Part shown: positions 28,526-38,463 of the stretch, one piece after another | Layout: the number at the start of each line of letters is the position of its first letter | How positions within the stretch are numbered: the stretch's first letter is position 1 | NCBI GenBank assembly: GCA_963663265.2 | Contig: CAXXXM010000004.1 | Location: 124,001 to 188,000 of the forward strand | DNA: 64,000 nt | Direction of reading: 5' to 3' | Source of the DNA: JAEXOD01 sp963663265 | GTDB lineage: Bacteria; Bacteroidota; Ignavibacteria; Ignavibacteriales; Melioribacteraceae | Position numbers and translations under genes: made by a program | Notes under the pieces: model-generated | What the model saw: the letters and a program-made list of their open reading frames with translations, nothing else | The model's database searches: none | Told to the model about the DNA's origin: nothing

Positions 28526-31081
28526 TTATTTTACCATTATCATTTTATTAGTTTTAACTAAATTGCCACATTTTAGTTCACACAGATAAACTCCGCTCGA
28601 GGTTAATATCCCTCTGCTGTTAGTACCATCCCACCTAACAACATAGTTGCCTGGTGTTAAGTTTTCATTTAGTATTTCTTTTATTAGTTCCCCGTTAATA
28701 TTATATATTTTGATAGTGGTATTTTTTCCAATTTGATTAGCAGGAATAGTAAAATTGATTAATGTTGAAGCATTAAACGGATTAGGATAATTCTGAATAG
28801 TTAAATACGTTTCCGGTTGAGTTTTGCTGTTATCTTCTTCAACATCTGTAAATAAATTATTACCTTCACCCATAGTTTGACCACTTGAATTAGCTAAGTA
28901 CGAGTTTACCCAATCAGGTCTCAATGCCATATTTAAGTACTGCTCTTTCCATTCAGTATCTGTTAAACGTAAAAAGCTTGAGGTACAATAATCATAAAAA
29001 CTATAAACAGGACCAACAAAAGCAACAGTTTGATTATCAGCCAAAGTAACAGATGTAACTAACAAATCAACATTTCCTGTACCGGCATGTTTTACCCAGC
29101 CCACTATATTTCCTGATTCATCGGCTGGACTTGTATGGTAATCTGCTACAATATTATTGGGTTCAAACAATAAGACATCACTGGTTTCGACATAAAACAT
29201 TTTGGGATACCATCCATCATATCCTGTTGAACAACCAGTTGATACCTGCCTCATCATCCTTTTGAGAAAATCTTTTTCCGTATTATTTAATTCTACATTT
29301 TGTAATTCTTTTTCAGCAATAATTGCTAAAGTATCACACGATTTTTTAAACCCTACCAAAAAGTCAACTACTTTCGTTTTAAGAGCATCATTTTGAAAAG
29401 ATAATGATGAAAACCCAATAGCTCCTAACACTGCTACATTTGATAAATTTGTATAAAGGCTTGGAAATGGTTCTACATAACTATATGGGAAAGAACATAT
29501 TGGCATTCCTGAGTAAGATTGTTTTGCATATAATAAATTATCATGTCGCAACTCTGCCCATGAACCTAATTGAGTATTCATTTTTTCCTGCCACCATGCA
29601 GCAGTCTGCATAAATGGAGGAAGGTTTTCTCTATTGCTCGGAGGATTTAGTTCTCTAATAGCATTTAACCACGAGTTATACATAGAAAGTTTCCAAAATT
29701 CTTCGCCATAAGAATCAACCATATATCTTAATGAAGCCAAATTTTGAGAATAATTATAAGTTTGAATTTCATTTTGTAAAAGTTGTAAAGCAGCATCATT
29801 ACCAATTGCAAACAACACATCAAGCGGATTTGGAAGCATTCTTGTTACTTCCATACCGTTATATCTTATTTTATCATAAACAACATTTCCGGTAACATAA
29901 GAATCAATTACAAATCGTTGCCCAAATAACATAAATGCACTGGCAGGCTTAATTGAATCACCGGTTAAATTACTTGAAGTGAGCATTTGACTTAAAATCA
30001 TCTGCCCTGCATACGATTTTTGAGCCAAAAAATTTTGATAATTTACATAATTTGAAGAATCCTGTAAATAAGCTGAATTTTCAAAATTTATCTCTTCTTG
30101 TAAATCAAACAAGTTTTGAATATTTACGTTATCTTGATAACCAACAAAAAATTGCAAAATGTTTTCAATAGTATAGTAATTGAGATAAGATTGATAATCA
30201 TCTAAAAATTCAGCAAAAAGATTTGCTACAATCCCCTGCCTTTTAACATCTTCAAATGTAGGTACTTCTTGAACTCCCTCCGGAGCAATTAAATATAATT
30301 CCATTCTGCCAAACCAAATCATTGCCTTAAAATATTTACCCAATTCAGGATGTTCCATATCATCATAATGCCCTCTTACTTTAAATTGACTAAAATCAAT
30401 TTTTCTTGGAACAGATGATAAAAATGGAATTTCCATTGGCATTTCGTTATTAATGTAACCAATAAATTCATTTACCACCGCCTCATTTGAAGAATAATAT
30501 GGGCTCCAACTGTTATCAAGTAATTTAGCAGGTACACTTAAATAAAAGTCCAAGTCTTTTAATCTTTCAAGCATTTCATAATTTCCGGCATAACGTATTT
30601 CCAAATTTGGGAATTGAGCTTTAAATTTTGATAATAAACTTTGGTTTTCCAAAATTAATGAACCTAATTCCACATCCTTTAATATTTTATCATAGGAAAA
30701 ATGGAATGCATGTAAAATTGCATCGGTTGAAATAAAAACCGGCAAATCTTTATGATATATATCAGCCATTTGAGTAATAAAATTTGTACCTGATAATCTT
30801 TGCGAAACCATAAAACCTTTAGTTCTAATTAAAGATTGTTCGTATTCAGTTAATGTATACTTTTGAACAATAGAATCTTTATAAAATGAACCATCCCATA
30901 AATTTGTTGAACTCTCTTTAAATACACCGGCAGAGTGCATATTGAGTAATGAACTGTAAGTTAAATTTTGATTGTTTTGATAAAAACTTTGATAGTCATC
31001 AAGGTTAAAATTTGTAACCTGAGAGAATAAATTAGTAGAAATTACACAACAAATTGTAAGAATCAATGTAAAAACTTTCAT
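28526..31081 (-). CDS. DUF3160 protein with T9SS sorting domain
   Basis: An 851-residue secreted protein. The signal peptide is MKVFTLILTICCVISTNLFS. Residues ~60-700 match DUF3160, which I recognise from the F-x-S-T-D-x-x-LHA...FDKIL-type block (here FISTDAILHAFHFSYDKIL, ~114-133) and from the tryptophan-rich segment NSWLNAIRELNPP...WWQEKMNTQLGSWAELRHD. The last ~85 residues are the T9SS domain (IQNYPNPFNASTLINFTI...KTNKMIMVK). The molecular function of DUF3160 is unknown to me. It is monocistronic, with a terminator after it. Confidence 0.8.
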   Translation of the reverse strand: MKVFTLILTICCVISTNLFSQVTNFNLDDYQSFYQNNQNLTYSSLLNMHSAGVFKESSTNLWDGSFYKDSIVQKYTLTEYEQSLIRTKGFMVSQRLSGTNFITQMADIYHKDLPVFISTDAILHAFHFSYDKILKDVELGSLILENQSLLSKFKAQFPNLEIRYAGNYEMLERLKDLDFYLSVPAKLLDNSWSPYYSSNEAVVNEFIGYINNEMPMEIPFLSSVPRKIDFSQFKVRGHYDDMEHPELGKYFKAMIWFGRMELYLIAPEGVQEVPTFEDVKRQGIVANLFAEFLDDYQSYLNYYTIENILQFFVGYQDNVNIQNLFDLQEEINFENSAYLQDSSNYVNYQNFLAQKSYAGQMILSQMLTSSNLTGDSIKPASAFMLFGQRFVIDSYVTGNVVYDKIRYNGMEVTRMLPNPLDVLFAIGNDAALQLLQNEIQTYNYSQNLASLRYMVDSYGEEFWKLSMYNSWLNAIRELNPPSNRENLPPFMQTAAWWQEKMNTQLGSWAELRHDNLLYAKQSYSGMPICSFPYSYVEPFPSLYTNLSNVAVLGAIGFSSLSFQNDALKTKVVDFLVGFKKSCDTLAIIAEKELQNVELNNTEKDFLKRMMRQVSTGCSTGYDGWYPKMFYVETSDVLLFEPNNIVADYHTSPADESGNIVGWVKHAGTGNVDLLVTSVTLADNQTVAFVGPVYSFYDYCTSSFLRLTDTEWKEQYLNMALRPDWVNSYLANSSGQTMGEGNNLFTDVEEDNSKTQPETYLTIQNYPNPFNASTLINFTIPANQIGKNTTIKIYNINGELIKEILNENLTPGNYVVRWDGTNSRGILTSSGVYLCELKCGNLVKTNKMIMVK

Positions 31082-31232
31082 CAGCCTTGCTCCTCATTTA
31101 GATACTCCCTAAATATAATTCTAAAGAAAACTTATGTCAATACAATTTGCCAGTATATGAACAATTTAAAATGGAAAATGCCCACAAATCCGATAAAATG
31201 TGAGCATCATCACTAAAAAAAAAGTAAATCAC

Positions 31233-32354
31233 TTAAACTTTAATAAAAATCTTTTTTGCATATAAAATCCACATTAATCCCAACCAAACTAAAACGTAAG
31301 ACAATGCCCAGGCTAAAGAAGCATTTAATGGATCTAACCAGCTGGCATAAATTGTATTATATAAATATCCTTTTAATGAAATTTCTGTTCCATCAGCCTG
31401 CATCCAAGTATAAAGTACCATTGATTTTGCAACCATTCCGGACAAAAAGAATACAGCAATAGCATTCATTCCATAAACAATAAAAGGTTTAGTCCACCAT
31501 GTAATTTTTTTAACATCAACAATCCAATAGATTGAAGCTAAAAATAACATAGCCAAACCTGCTGTATATAACACATACGAACTTGTCCACAAACTTTTAT
31601 TAATAGGAAACCATCCACTCCAAACATAACCGGCAAGCATTGTTAAAGAACCATAAGTAAATAAAGTTGCTATTTTCGTTCCATCATCCATTTTTTTGCG
31701 TAGCCATTCACCTGTTAAAATACCAAGAATAGTTGTACCAAAAGCCGGAAAAGTACTTAATAAACCTTCAGGATCCCAAATTTTTGTAGATGCCCACATA
31801 TGACCGGCTAAAAACAAATTATCAAACCAAGCTGCAAAATTTTTACCAGGAAATAAATTTGGATAACCAACTCCCGGAACCGGAATAAATGACATTATGA
31901 ACCAATATACAATTAAAAAGGCAGCACCAATGTAAGTTAAGGTTTTTAGGTTAACTTTCAAGAATAATACTGATGTTACAAAATAAACAAGACCAATGCG
32001 TTGTAATACTCCTGGGAATCTCAAATTGACTAAATCAAATTTTGGAAAAGCAGCCATAAACAAGCCCAAAAATATTAAAATACCTGCCCTTCTTGCTATT
32101 CCAAGAATTAAATGTTTTTGATCTTCACCAGCAGCTTTCTTTTTAGCGAGTGCATAAGTAATTGCTACACCCACAATAAACAAAAAGAATGGGAATACTA
32201 AATCAGTAGGAGTACATCCATGCCAGCTTGCATGTTCTAATGGTGGATATATACTGCTCCAAGTACCCGGGTTATTAACCAGTATCATCCCCATAATTGT
32301 AATACCTCTAAAAATATCTAACGATAAAAGCCTTCCTGAAGTCTTTGTTTTCAT
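31233..32354 (-). CDS. NagX/HGSNAT-like membrane acyltransferase
   Basis: A 373-residue polytopic membrane protein of the DUF5009/COG4299 family, related to heparan-alpha-glucosaminide N-acetyltransferase. The N-terminal motif RLLSLDIFRGITIMGMILVN and the segment EHASWHGCTPTDLVFPFFLF (containing the candidate catalytic His) are typical. About ten hydrophobic helices follow. Family members acetylate sugars across the membrane or serve in sugar metabolism. No carbohydrate genes are adjacent, so the substrate is unassigned. Confidence 0.85.
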   Translation of the reverse strand: MKTKTSGRLLSLDIFRGITIMGMILVNNPGTWSSIYPPLEHASWHGCTPTDLVFPFFLFIVGVAITYALAKKKAAGEDQKHLILGIARRAGILIFLGLFMAAFPKFDLVNLRFPGVLQRIGLVYFVTSVLFLKVNLKTLTYIGAAFLIVYWFIMSFIPVPGVGYPNLFPGKNFAAWFDNLFLAGHMWASTKIWDPEGLLSTFPAFGTTILGILTGEWLRKKMDDGTKIATLFTYGSLTMLAGYVWSGWFPINKSLWTSSYVLYTAGLAMLFLASIYWIVDVKKITWWTKPFIVYGMNAIAVFFLSGMVAKSMVLYTWMQADGTEISLKGYLYNTIYASWLDPLNASLAWALSYVLVWLGLMWILYAKKIFIKV

Positions 32355-32523
32355 AAATTATTCTCACATTATCTTAAAAATTCACTTACACTAAAGATTA
32401 TTCTACAAATGTTAAAATATATAAAAGTTATAAAATTAAAAAGAATAAACTAAATAACTTATTTACCTTTCTTTAATAAATTTAAATTTTGTATTTTTAC
32501 GCTTTCACTAAATTTGAGGATAA

Positions 32524-33138
32524 ATGTCAGTTTTCAAACGTCTTTATGAATGGGTTCTGCATTGGGCAGAAACTCCCTATGGTGGTATTGCGTTATTTCT
32601 TTTGGCTTTTGCCGAATCATCTTTTTTTCCTATTCCTCCTGATGCTTTATTAATAGCCTTAGTACTTGGTGCAAGTAAAAAAGCTTTTAAATTTGCAACA
32701 AACTGTACAATTGCGTCTGTATTGGGTGCATTATTGGGCTACTCAATTGGTTATTTTATTTGGTGGAATGCAAATGGAGAATTTTCAAACGTTGCAATGT
32801 TCTTTTTTAATTCAGTTCCCGGATTTACTGAAAAATTATTTTATAATGTTAAGAGCATGTACGACGAATGGAATTTTTGGATTGTATTTACTGCCGGTTT
32901 TACTCCTATTCCTTATAAAGTATTTACTATTTCAGGTGGTGCATTTCAAATTAACTTAATTATGTTTATTATTGCTTCACTTATTAGTCGTGCAGGAAGA
33001 TTCTTTTTAGTTGCTTTTCTAATTTGGAAATTTGGTCCTCAAATTAAGGGATTTATTGATAAATACTTCAATATTTTAGCAATTTCGTTTGCAGTTTTGC
33101 TGATTGGCGGCTTTGTTTTAATTAAGTACCTTATTTAA
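32524..33138 (+). CDS. YqaA-like DedA-family membrane protein
   Basis: A 204-residue membrane protein with about five hydrophobic segments. The DedA/SNARE-associated core is recognised from ESSFFPIPPDALLIALVLGA (re-entrant loop with the E..F.P.P motif) and FTPIPYKVFTISGGAFQ, which has the conserved G-x-x-P-x-x-K-V region. The shorter length and pattern fit the YqaA subgroup. DedA proteins are linked to lipid flipping and membrane potential. RBS GAGG lies upstream of the ATG. Confidence 0.87.
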   Translation: MSVFKRLYEWVLHWAETPYGGIALFLLAFAESSFFPIPPDALLIALVLGASKKAFKFATNCTIASVLGALLGYSIGYFIWWNANGEFSNVAMFFFNSVPGFTEKLFYNVKSMYDEWNFWIVFTAGFTPIPYKVFTISGGAFQINLIMFIIASLISRAGRFFLVAFLIWKFGPQIKGFIDKYFNILAISFAVLLIGGFVLIKYLI

Positions 33139-33203
33139 TTGGTTTTTTATTAACTAAATTATTAGTTATATTAAGATTTTTATTAATATTTTGGGAATAT
33201 TAT

Positions 33204-34601
33204 ATGGAAATTCAATTTATTGGTGCAGCTCAAACAGTAACAGGTTCAATGCATTTAGTAAAAGCAAATGGACATACATTTTTATTGGATAGTGGATTAT
33301 ATCAAGGTAAAAGAAAAGAAGCATTTGAATTGAACAGAACTTTTGACATGTTCGATCCTGCTGAAATTGAATTTATTATTTTATCTCACGCACACATAGA
33401 CCACGCCGGAAATCTTCCTTCACTTGTAAGAAGAGGATTTACAGGAAATATTTATTCCACTTTTGCCACAATGGATTTATGTTCGGTAATGTTGTTAGAT
33501 AGTGCCCATATTCAAGAAAAAGACGTTGAATTTGTAAACAAAAAAAGAAAAAAACAGGGTAAAAATCTGTTCGAAATTCTTTATGATGAAAATGATGTTC
33601 ATCAAACTATGAGTCAATTTGTAGGCGTTAATTACCATAGAAAATTTGAAATTGTTGATGGTATCAACGTAACTTTTTTTGATGCCGGACACATTTTAGG
33701 ATCTGCGGTTGTTTATTTAAGTATTAACGAGTTTGGTAAAAAAATTCAATTTGGTTATTCCGGCGATTTAGGCAGAAAAGATATGCCTATTATTAAGGAT
33801 CCTGAAAAAATTCCTGATGTTGACTTTTTTATGTCCGAATCCACTTATGGTGGTCGTTTCCATGATTCTCCTACTAACAGCGAAAAAAGATTAGCAGAAA
33901 TTATTACAAAAGCATATAACCAAAGCGGTAAAATTATTATTCCGGCTTTCAGCGTTGGTAGAACTCAAGAACTTGTTTATGCAATAAATAAAATTTTTAG
34001 AGAGAAAAAAGCTCCTAAATTACCTGTTTATGTTGATAGTCCCCTGTCTGTTAATGCAACTAATATTTTTAGACAACACCACGAGTGTTTTGATAATGAA
34101 ATAGCTCAATTTATGACTCAAAACGACGACCCATTTGGATTTAATGAACTTAAATATATTTCTGAAGTTTCTGACTCTAAAAGGTTAAATGAAAGCCGTA
34201 AGCCGGGTATCATTATTTCAAGTTCCGGTATGTGCGAGGCAGGAAGAATTTTGCATCATCTATTAAACAATATTGAAAATCCTAATAACATTGTATTAAT
34301 GGTAGGTTATGCTGCTGAAAATACTTTAGGACGTAAATTAATTGAAGGAAGCAAATTAGTTAAAATTTTTGGTGAAGAAAGACAAGTAAATGCTGAAATT
34401 ATTGTAATGAACTCATTTTCTGCACATGCTGATAGTAATGAGCTTATGGAATATGTTACCCAGTTTGATAGAAGTAGATTACAAAACATATTTTTAGTTC
34501 ATGGTGATAAAGACCAACAAGAAAAATACAAAGCACGTTTACTGGATGCCGGATTTCCTAAGGTAACTATACCGGAACGCGGCGATTGTTTTGTTTTATA
34601 G
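33204..34601 (+). CDS. beta-CASP metallo-beta-lactamase-fold RNA-processing exonuclease
   Basis: A 465-residue soluble enzyme. The zinc motif is LSHAHIDHAGNLP (~57-69). Further metal ligands are in FFDAGHILGSA and YSGDLGR. The beta-CASP part contains IIIPAFSVGRTQELVYAI and SGMCEAGRILHHL, and the C-terminal RMMBL motif includes MNSFSAHADSNELMEYV. This matches the KH-less, Ysh1-like bacterial family thought to act on RNA. It is 32 nt ahead of the beta-barrel gene. Confidence 0.9.
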   Translation: MEIQFIGAAQTVTGSMHLVKANGHTFLLDSGLYQGKRKEAFELNRTFDMFDPAEIEFIILSHAHIDHAGNLPSLVRRGFTGNIYSTFATMDLCSVMLLDSAHIQEKDVEFVNKKRKKQGKNLFEILYDENDVHQTMSQFVGVNYHRKFEIVDGINVTFFDAGHILGSAVVYLSINEFGKKIQFGYSGDLGRKDMPIIKDPEKIPDVDFFMSESTYGGRFHDSPTNSEKRLAEIITKAYNQSGKIIIPAFSVGRTQELVYAINKIFREKKAPKLPVYVDSPLSVNATNIFRQHHECFDNEIAQFMTQNDDPFGFNELKYISEVSDSKRLNESRKPGIIISSSGMCEAGRILHHLLNNIENPNNIVLMVGYAAENTLGRKLIEGSKLVKIFGEERQVNAEIIVMNSFSAHADSNELMEYVTQFDRSRLQNIFLVHGDKDQQEKYKARLLDAGFPKVTIPERGDCFVL

Positions 34602-34632
34602 ACATTTAGTACTAAATTGAAAAAGCTGATTA

Positions 34633-36546
34633 ATGAGTAATATACTTAAGCTGTTATTTATAGTTTCTATTTTATCTGCCCAATTCTTATTTGGGCAGAT
34701 AATTCCCCGTGACAGTTCTAATTTTACTCAATCTTACTTTCAAACCAATAAATTATCTAACTTATTTAATAAGCAATTAAACACATATTCATTAAATTCC
34801 GAGCTTATTTATTCTCTTAAAAAGAATAATTTCTTTTGGGGAATTAGAGAAACATTTTCTTCAACTGTCAATAAATCATCAACCAAAAACATAAAAGATG
34901 AACAGTCTTTATATTTAGTTTCTGATTATAGAATAAATCAATTTTTAGCTCCGGGAATATTATTAAAACATTCAATCTATTCCGATAATAGAAAAATTGA
35001 TATAAACCAAGCCTCTTACTTTAACTCAATTATCTACTCAAAAATAATACCGGCGAACAGAATTCAAATTGTCCCCTATTTAGGATATTCATATAATAAG
35101 CAGTCCAAAGAAAATGACAAAGGATTATTGCTTGGACTTGAAGGATCTATAAACCGAATTCAACTTTCTGATATGAATATTTCCATGAATCTTAAATACG
35201 AAAATGAAGACATTAATCCTCGCCAAAACGAATTAAATTTTGCTAACTTAAGTTTAGAAAACGAGTTTGAAGATGGACTTAAAAATATTTTTTCGGTCTA
35301 TTATTCATCTTTAAGAAGAGATTTTTATTTTGAAGCTGATTCTTTAACAACAAATCGTTATAATATTACTAATAATATTCAAACTCGTACTGAGGATAAT
35401 TATTATATCCAGGAAAGGATTTACTATTATGCCCCAAATTCTAATTTTGGATTTGATTTTAGCGGTAAAATAACCTGGCGAGATATTGATAAAACAACAA
35501 GATATATCTATGTACAAAATGGCTCGCCAACTACACTTGACGCAAAAATAAACGAATTTAAAATGGAATTTTATTCTGCATTTGAATACAGAACTGACTC
35601 ATATTTTAGTAATATAAGAATTAATTATTCCGAACAGGAAGAAAAACATTTACCCAAAAGAATTGATAACATAAGCGATTTTTTTTATAATAATCGCGAG
35701 GAATTGGAAAAACAACTAAACAATAAAGCAAAACAAATAACTGTATCTATTTCTAACAATTTATTGCTTTCTGAAAAAGATCAGTTATCTCTTAGTCTAT
35801 TTCACCACAAACTAATTTATGATACACCAAGCGGTGAAAATTTTGACGATAGGGATGAGCTTTTATCAATGGTTCAAATATACTATCAAAGAAAACTAAG
35901 TCCTTTTTTCGATTTATTTATTAATTTAGAAGGAAATTTTAATAAAACCGTTTATATTTTTGCTGAAAGAAGTGCTAATAATAACACAAAAAGAGTATTA
36001 AAACTTTCATCCGGCGGTTATTATGTTACAAAAAATTTTGTTTCAACAAATAGTGCCGAAGTTTCTGCAAATTATATTGTCTATGATTTTGAAGAAATAA
36101 ATCCTACTTATAAAAGCTACTCGTTTAGACAATTTATCTACCGAGACTCAACCGGAATTAAACTTGACAAAAAAATAGATTTAGTTTTTAACGGTTATCT
36201 TAAGTTAAGCGAACAAGGTGATTTTAACTGGGATAGTTTTTCGGGGACACCACAAAGATATTTAAAAGAAATTTTTGTTGAACCAAAACTTTATTATAAT
36301 TTTAAAAATATTAAATTTGGAATTGGTCTTAGATTTTTTGAGTTATCAACATTTTTATATACATCAGGTACCGAAAAAACACTTGATACAAGATATAGAA
36401 GTATTGCACCACTAAGCGAGATTACTTACAGCTTACTTTCTAAGCTTTACTTAAAAGTAAATTGTTGGTATGAATTTATTAGAAACGAATATAACACTCT
36501 ACGTAATCAAACTTACATGAATTTTGATTTAAGGTGGAAATTTTAA
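34633..36546 (+). CDS. uncharacterised outer-membrane beta-barrel-like protein
   Basis: A 637-residue protein with an N-terminal signal peptide (~1-22, ...LSAQFLFGQ). The rest is rich in alternating aromatic/polar beta-strand patterns (for example YLVSDYRINQFLAPGILLKHS). It ends in YMNFDLRWKF; a terminal Phe after a beta-strand is the usual signature of an outer-membrane barrel recognised by BamA. There is no TonB plug. I do not recognise the family. It is 31 nt after the beta-CASP gene and could be co-transcribed. Confidence 0.6.
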   Translation: MSNILKLLFIVSILSAQFLFGQIIPRDSSNFTQSYFQTNKLSNLFNKQLNTYSLNSELIYSLKKNNFFWGIRETFSSTVNKSSTKNIKDEQSLYLVSDYRINQFLAPGILLKHSIYSDNRKIDINQASYFNSIIYSKIIPANRIQIVPYLGYSYNKQSKENDKGLLLGLEGSINRIQLSDMNISMNLKYENEDINPRQNELNFANLSLENEFEDGLKNIFSVYYSSLRRDFYFEADSLTTNRYNITNNIQTRTEDNYYIQERIYYYAPNSNFGFDFSGKITWRDIDKTTRYIYVQNGSPTTLDAKINEFKMEFYSAFEYRTDSYFSNIRINYSEQEEKHLPKRIDNISDFFYNNREELEKQLNNKAKQITVSISNNLLLSEKDQLSLSLFHHKLIYDTPSGENFDDRDELLSMVQIYYQRKLSPFFDLFINLEGNFNKTVYIFAERSANNNTKRVLKLSSGGYYVTKNFVSTNSAEVSANYIVYDFEEINPTYKSYSFRQFIYRDSTGIKLDKKIDLVFNGYLKLSEQGDFNWDSFSGTPQRYLKEIFVEPKLYYNFKNIKFGIGLRFFELSTFLYTSGTEKTLDTRYRSIAPLSEITYSLLSKLYLKVNCWYEFIRNEYNTLRNQTYMNFDLRWKF

Positions 36547-36634
36547 TCATAAATAATTAATTTGCATTCTATAATATTTGCAAGTTATATTTTGCAGTAA
36601 AAAATAAAACTTTATTTTTTTTGGAGAAATAGAT

Positions 36635-37048
36635 TTGAACTTAAAAGTATATCAAAAGTCAATTATAAGCGATCCAAACCTTATGCCCGAAGTTGAAGAG
36701 TTTTTGTTACTTGCTATAGATGAGTTAAATTTGTCAGAGGAACAATTAAATTATCTTACTCTATCTGTTGCAGAAGCTGCCTCTAACTGTATGGTTCATG
36801 GAAACAAATCGGATATCAACAAAAAAGTTGATATTAAGATAACAATAAGTGAAGACACCGTCCAAGTTAGTTTGAAAGATGAAGGTGAAGGGTTTAAATT
36901 AAACGAAGTTCCCGATCCAACTATCCCTGAAAATATTTTAAAAGATCACGGTCGTGGTATTCATATTATGAAAACCTTTTTGAGTGATTTAAAATATAAT
37001 TTCACTAATACAGGAACGGAAGCTATACTTGAACTTAAATATAAATAG
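36635..37048 (+). CDS. RsbW/SpoIIAB-like serine kinase (anti-sigma-factor type)
   Basis: A 137-residue GHKL ATPase domain alone. The N-box is VAEAASNCMVHGNK (~46-59), the G1 box is LKDEGEGF, and G2-like residues are in DHGRGIHIMKTF. Such stand-alone domains are anti-sigma factor kinases or partners of PP2C phosphatases. No anti-anti-sigma or phosphatase gene is next to it. The start codon is TTG at 36635, with GGAG 9 nt upstream; no ATG fits. Confidence 0.88.
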   Translation: MNLKVYQKSIISDPNLMPEVEEFLLLAIDELNLSEEQLNYLTLSVAEAASNCMVHGNKSDINKKVDIKITISEDTVQVSLKDEGEGFKLNEVPDPTIPENILKDHGRGIHIMKTFLSDLKYNFTNTGTEAILELKYK

Positions 37049-37113
37049 TATTTAAATTGGACTATCTCCATTTTATAAGTGTTTCATATTAAATTATTAA
37101 AATAGGAGCCAAT

Positions 37114-38082
37114 ATGGCAAGAAAAAAAATATCTTTGGTTGGCGGTGGACAAATAGGTGGTGTTTTAACCCAACTTATAGCTCAACGCGAATTAGGTGAT
37201 GTAGTATTATTTGATATAGTACCCGAATTACCTCATGGTAAAATTTTAGATATCGCAGAAGCTTCAAGAGTTGATTCTTTTGATGTAAAAATGACTGGAA
37301 CTAATGATTATAAAGATTTAGAAGGTTCAGACTTAGTTATTATTACTGCCGGTTTACCTCGTAAACCCGGAATGAGCCGTGATGATTTATTAGTAACTAA
37401 TGCAAAAATTATGCAAACTGTTGCTGAAAATGTTAAAACCTATGCACCAAATGCTATTGTTATTATTATTAGTAATCCTTTGGATGCTATGGTTACTTTA
37501 TTCCAGAAAATTAGTGGTTTCCCTTATGAAAGAGTTATTGGTCAAGCAGGCGTTCTTGATTCATCAAGATTTGCTACATTTATAGCTTGGGAATTAAATG
37601 TTTCTGTTAAAGATGTTAATGCTTTGGTTCTCGGTGGGCACGGAGATACTATGGTTCCATTAATTAGATACGCAAATGTTAACGGTTTGCCTGTTATGGA
37701 ATTATTGGAAAGAAAATATGGCAGTAAAGAAAAAGCAAACGAAGTTATGGCTGCTATGGTTCAAAGAACCAAAATGGCAGGTGGCGAAGTTGTAAAATTA
37801 TTGAAAACCGGTTCTGCTTTTTACTCACCTGCTTCTGCTGCTATTCAAATGGCTGAAGCTATTCTTAAAGATGAAAGAAGAGTTATTCCTACTTGTGCTT
37901 ACTTAAATGGTGAATTTGGAGTAAATGGTTATTATGTTGGTGTTCCTGCTATTTTAGGTTCTAACGGTATTGAACAAGTTGTTGAAATTTCATTAAATGA
38001 AGAAGAACAAGCTGCTCTTGATAATTCAGTTAAAGCTGTAACTGAATTGGTTGCTGATATGGAAAGATTAAAATTATACTAA
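37114..38082 (+). CDS. mdh: malate dehydrogenase
   Basis: NAD-dependent malate/oxaloacetate interconversion in the TCA cycle. It has 322 residues. The nucleotide-binding motif is SLVGGGQIGGVLTQ with an acidic residue after strand 2 (LFDIVPELP). The substrate loop is GLPRKPGMSRDDLL (three arginines), and the catalytic His is in VLGGHGDTMVP. This matches the LDH-like MDH of Chlorobi/Bacteroidota. It has a strong RBS (AGGAG) and a strong terminator. Confidence 0.96.
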   Translation: MARKKISLVGGGQIGGVLTQLIAQRELGDVVLFDIVPELPHGKILDIAEASRVDSFDVKMTGTNDYKDLEGSDLVIITAGLPRKPGMSRDDLLVTNAKIMQTVAENVKTYAPNAIVIIISNPLDAMVTLFQKISGFPYERVIGQAGVLDSSRFATFIAWELNVSVKDVNALVLGGHGDTMVPLIRYANVNGLPVMELLERKYGSKEKANEVMAAMVQRTKMAGGEVVKLLKTGSAFYSPASAAIQMAEAILKDERRVIPTCAYLNGEFGVNGYYVGVPAILGSNGIEQVVEISLNEEEQAALDNSVKAVTELVADMERLKLY

Positions 38083-38101
38083 TAAATAAATATTTCTTTT
38101 C

Positions 38102-38136
38102 AAAAGCCTCTAATTTTAATTAGAGGCTTTTTTTTT
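38102..38136 (+). terminator. intrinsic terminator of mdh
   Basis: AAAAGCCTCTAA pairs with TTAGAGGCTTTT (12 bp), followed by a run of T residues, ~20 nt after the mdh stop. Confidence 0.9.
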
Positions 38137-38302
38137 GATATTTTTATTATTCCCTCTTAATATGTGCCATATATCACAGGTTTTGTGTATTCCCCGTCAC
38201 AATTTAAATTCTGTAACTATTGACATTACAATAATTTGCGTATATTTGAATCAGCTTTTTAATTTAGTGTTATGTACGTTTAAAACCCCCCCCGCCACAA
38301 TA

Positions 38303-38352
38303 ATCATTTGTTCAGGGTATGCAGGGTTAAACCTGCTGCCTTGAATAAATGA
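38303..38352. repeat. imperfect ~23-bp inverted repeat in the mdh-yicC gap
   Basis: ATCATTTGTTCAGGGTATGCAGG pairs with a right arm that differs at a few positions; the loop is short (GTTAAA). The surrounding 380 bp (38083-38463) holds no gene beyond this structure and the mdh terminator. It could be a palindromic repeat unit or a small structured RNA; no T-run follows, so a terminator is less likely. Confidence 0.5.
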
Positions 38353-38463
38353 TCTTAAAGAACACGTTAATAAAATCAATTCCATTAACTATTTATTATA
38401 ATATTTACCTTTGAAACCATCTAAAAATTCTTTAAATTTAAGTTTATATTTTTTAGAGGTTTT

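Noticed and set aside
38135..38344. 69-residue open frame after mdh
   Set aside because: Begins inside the mdh terminator region and ends in the imperfect palindrome; no family features.
38303..38352. Integron attC site
   Set aside because: No core R/L box motifs and no integrase or cassette genes nearby.
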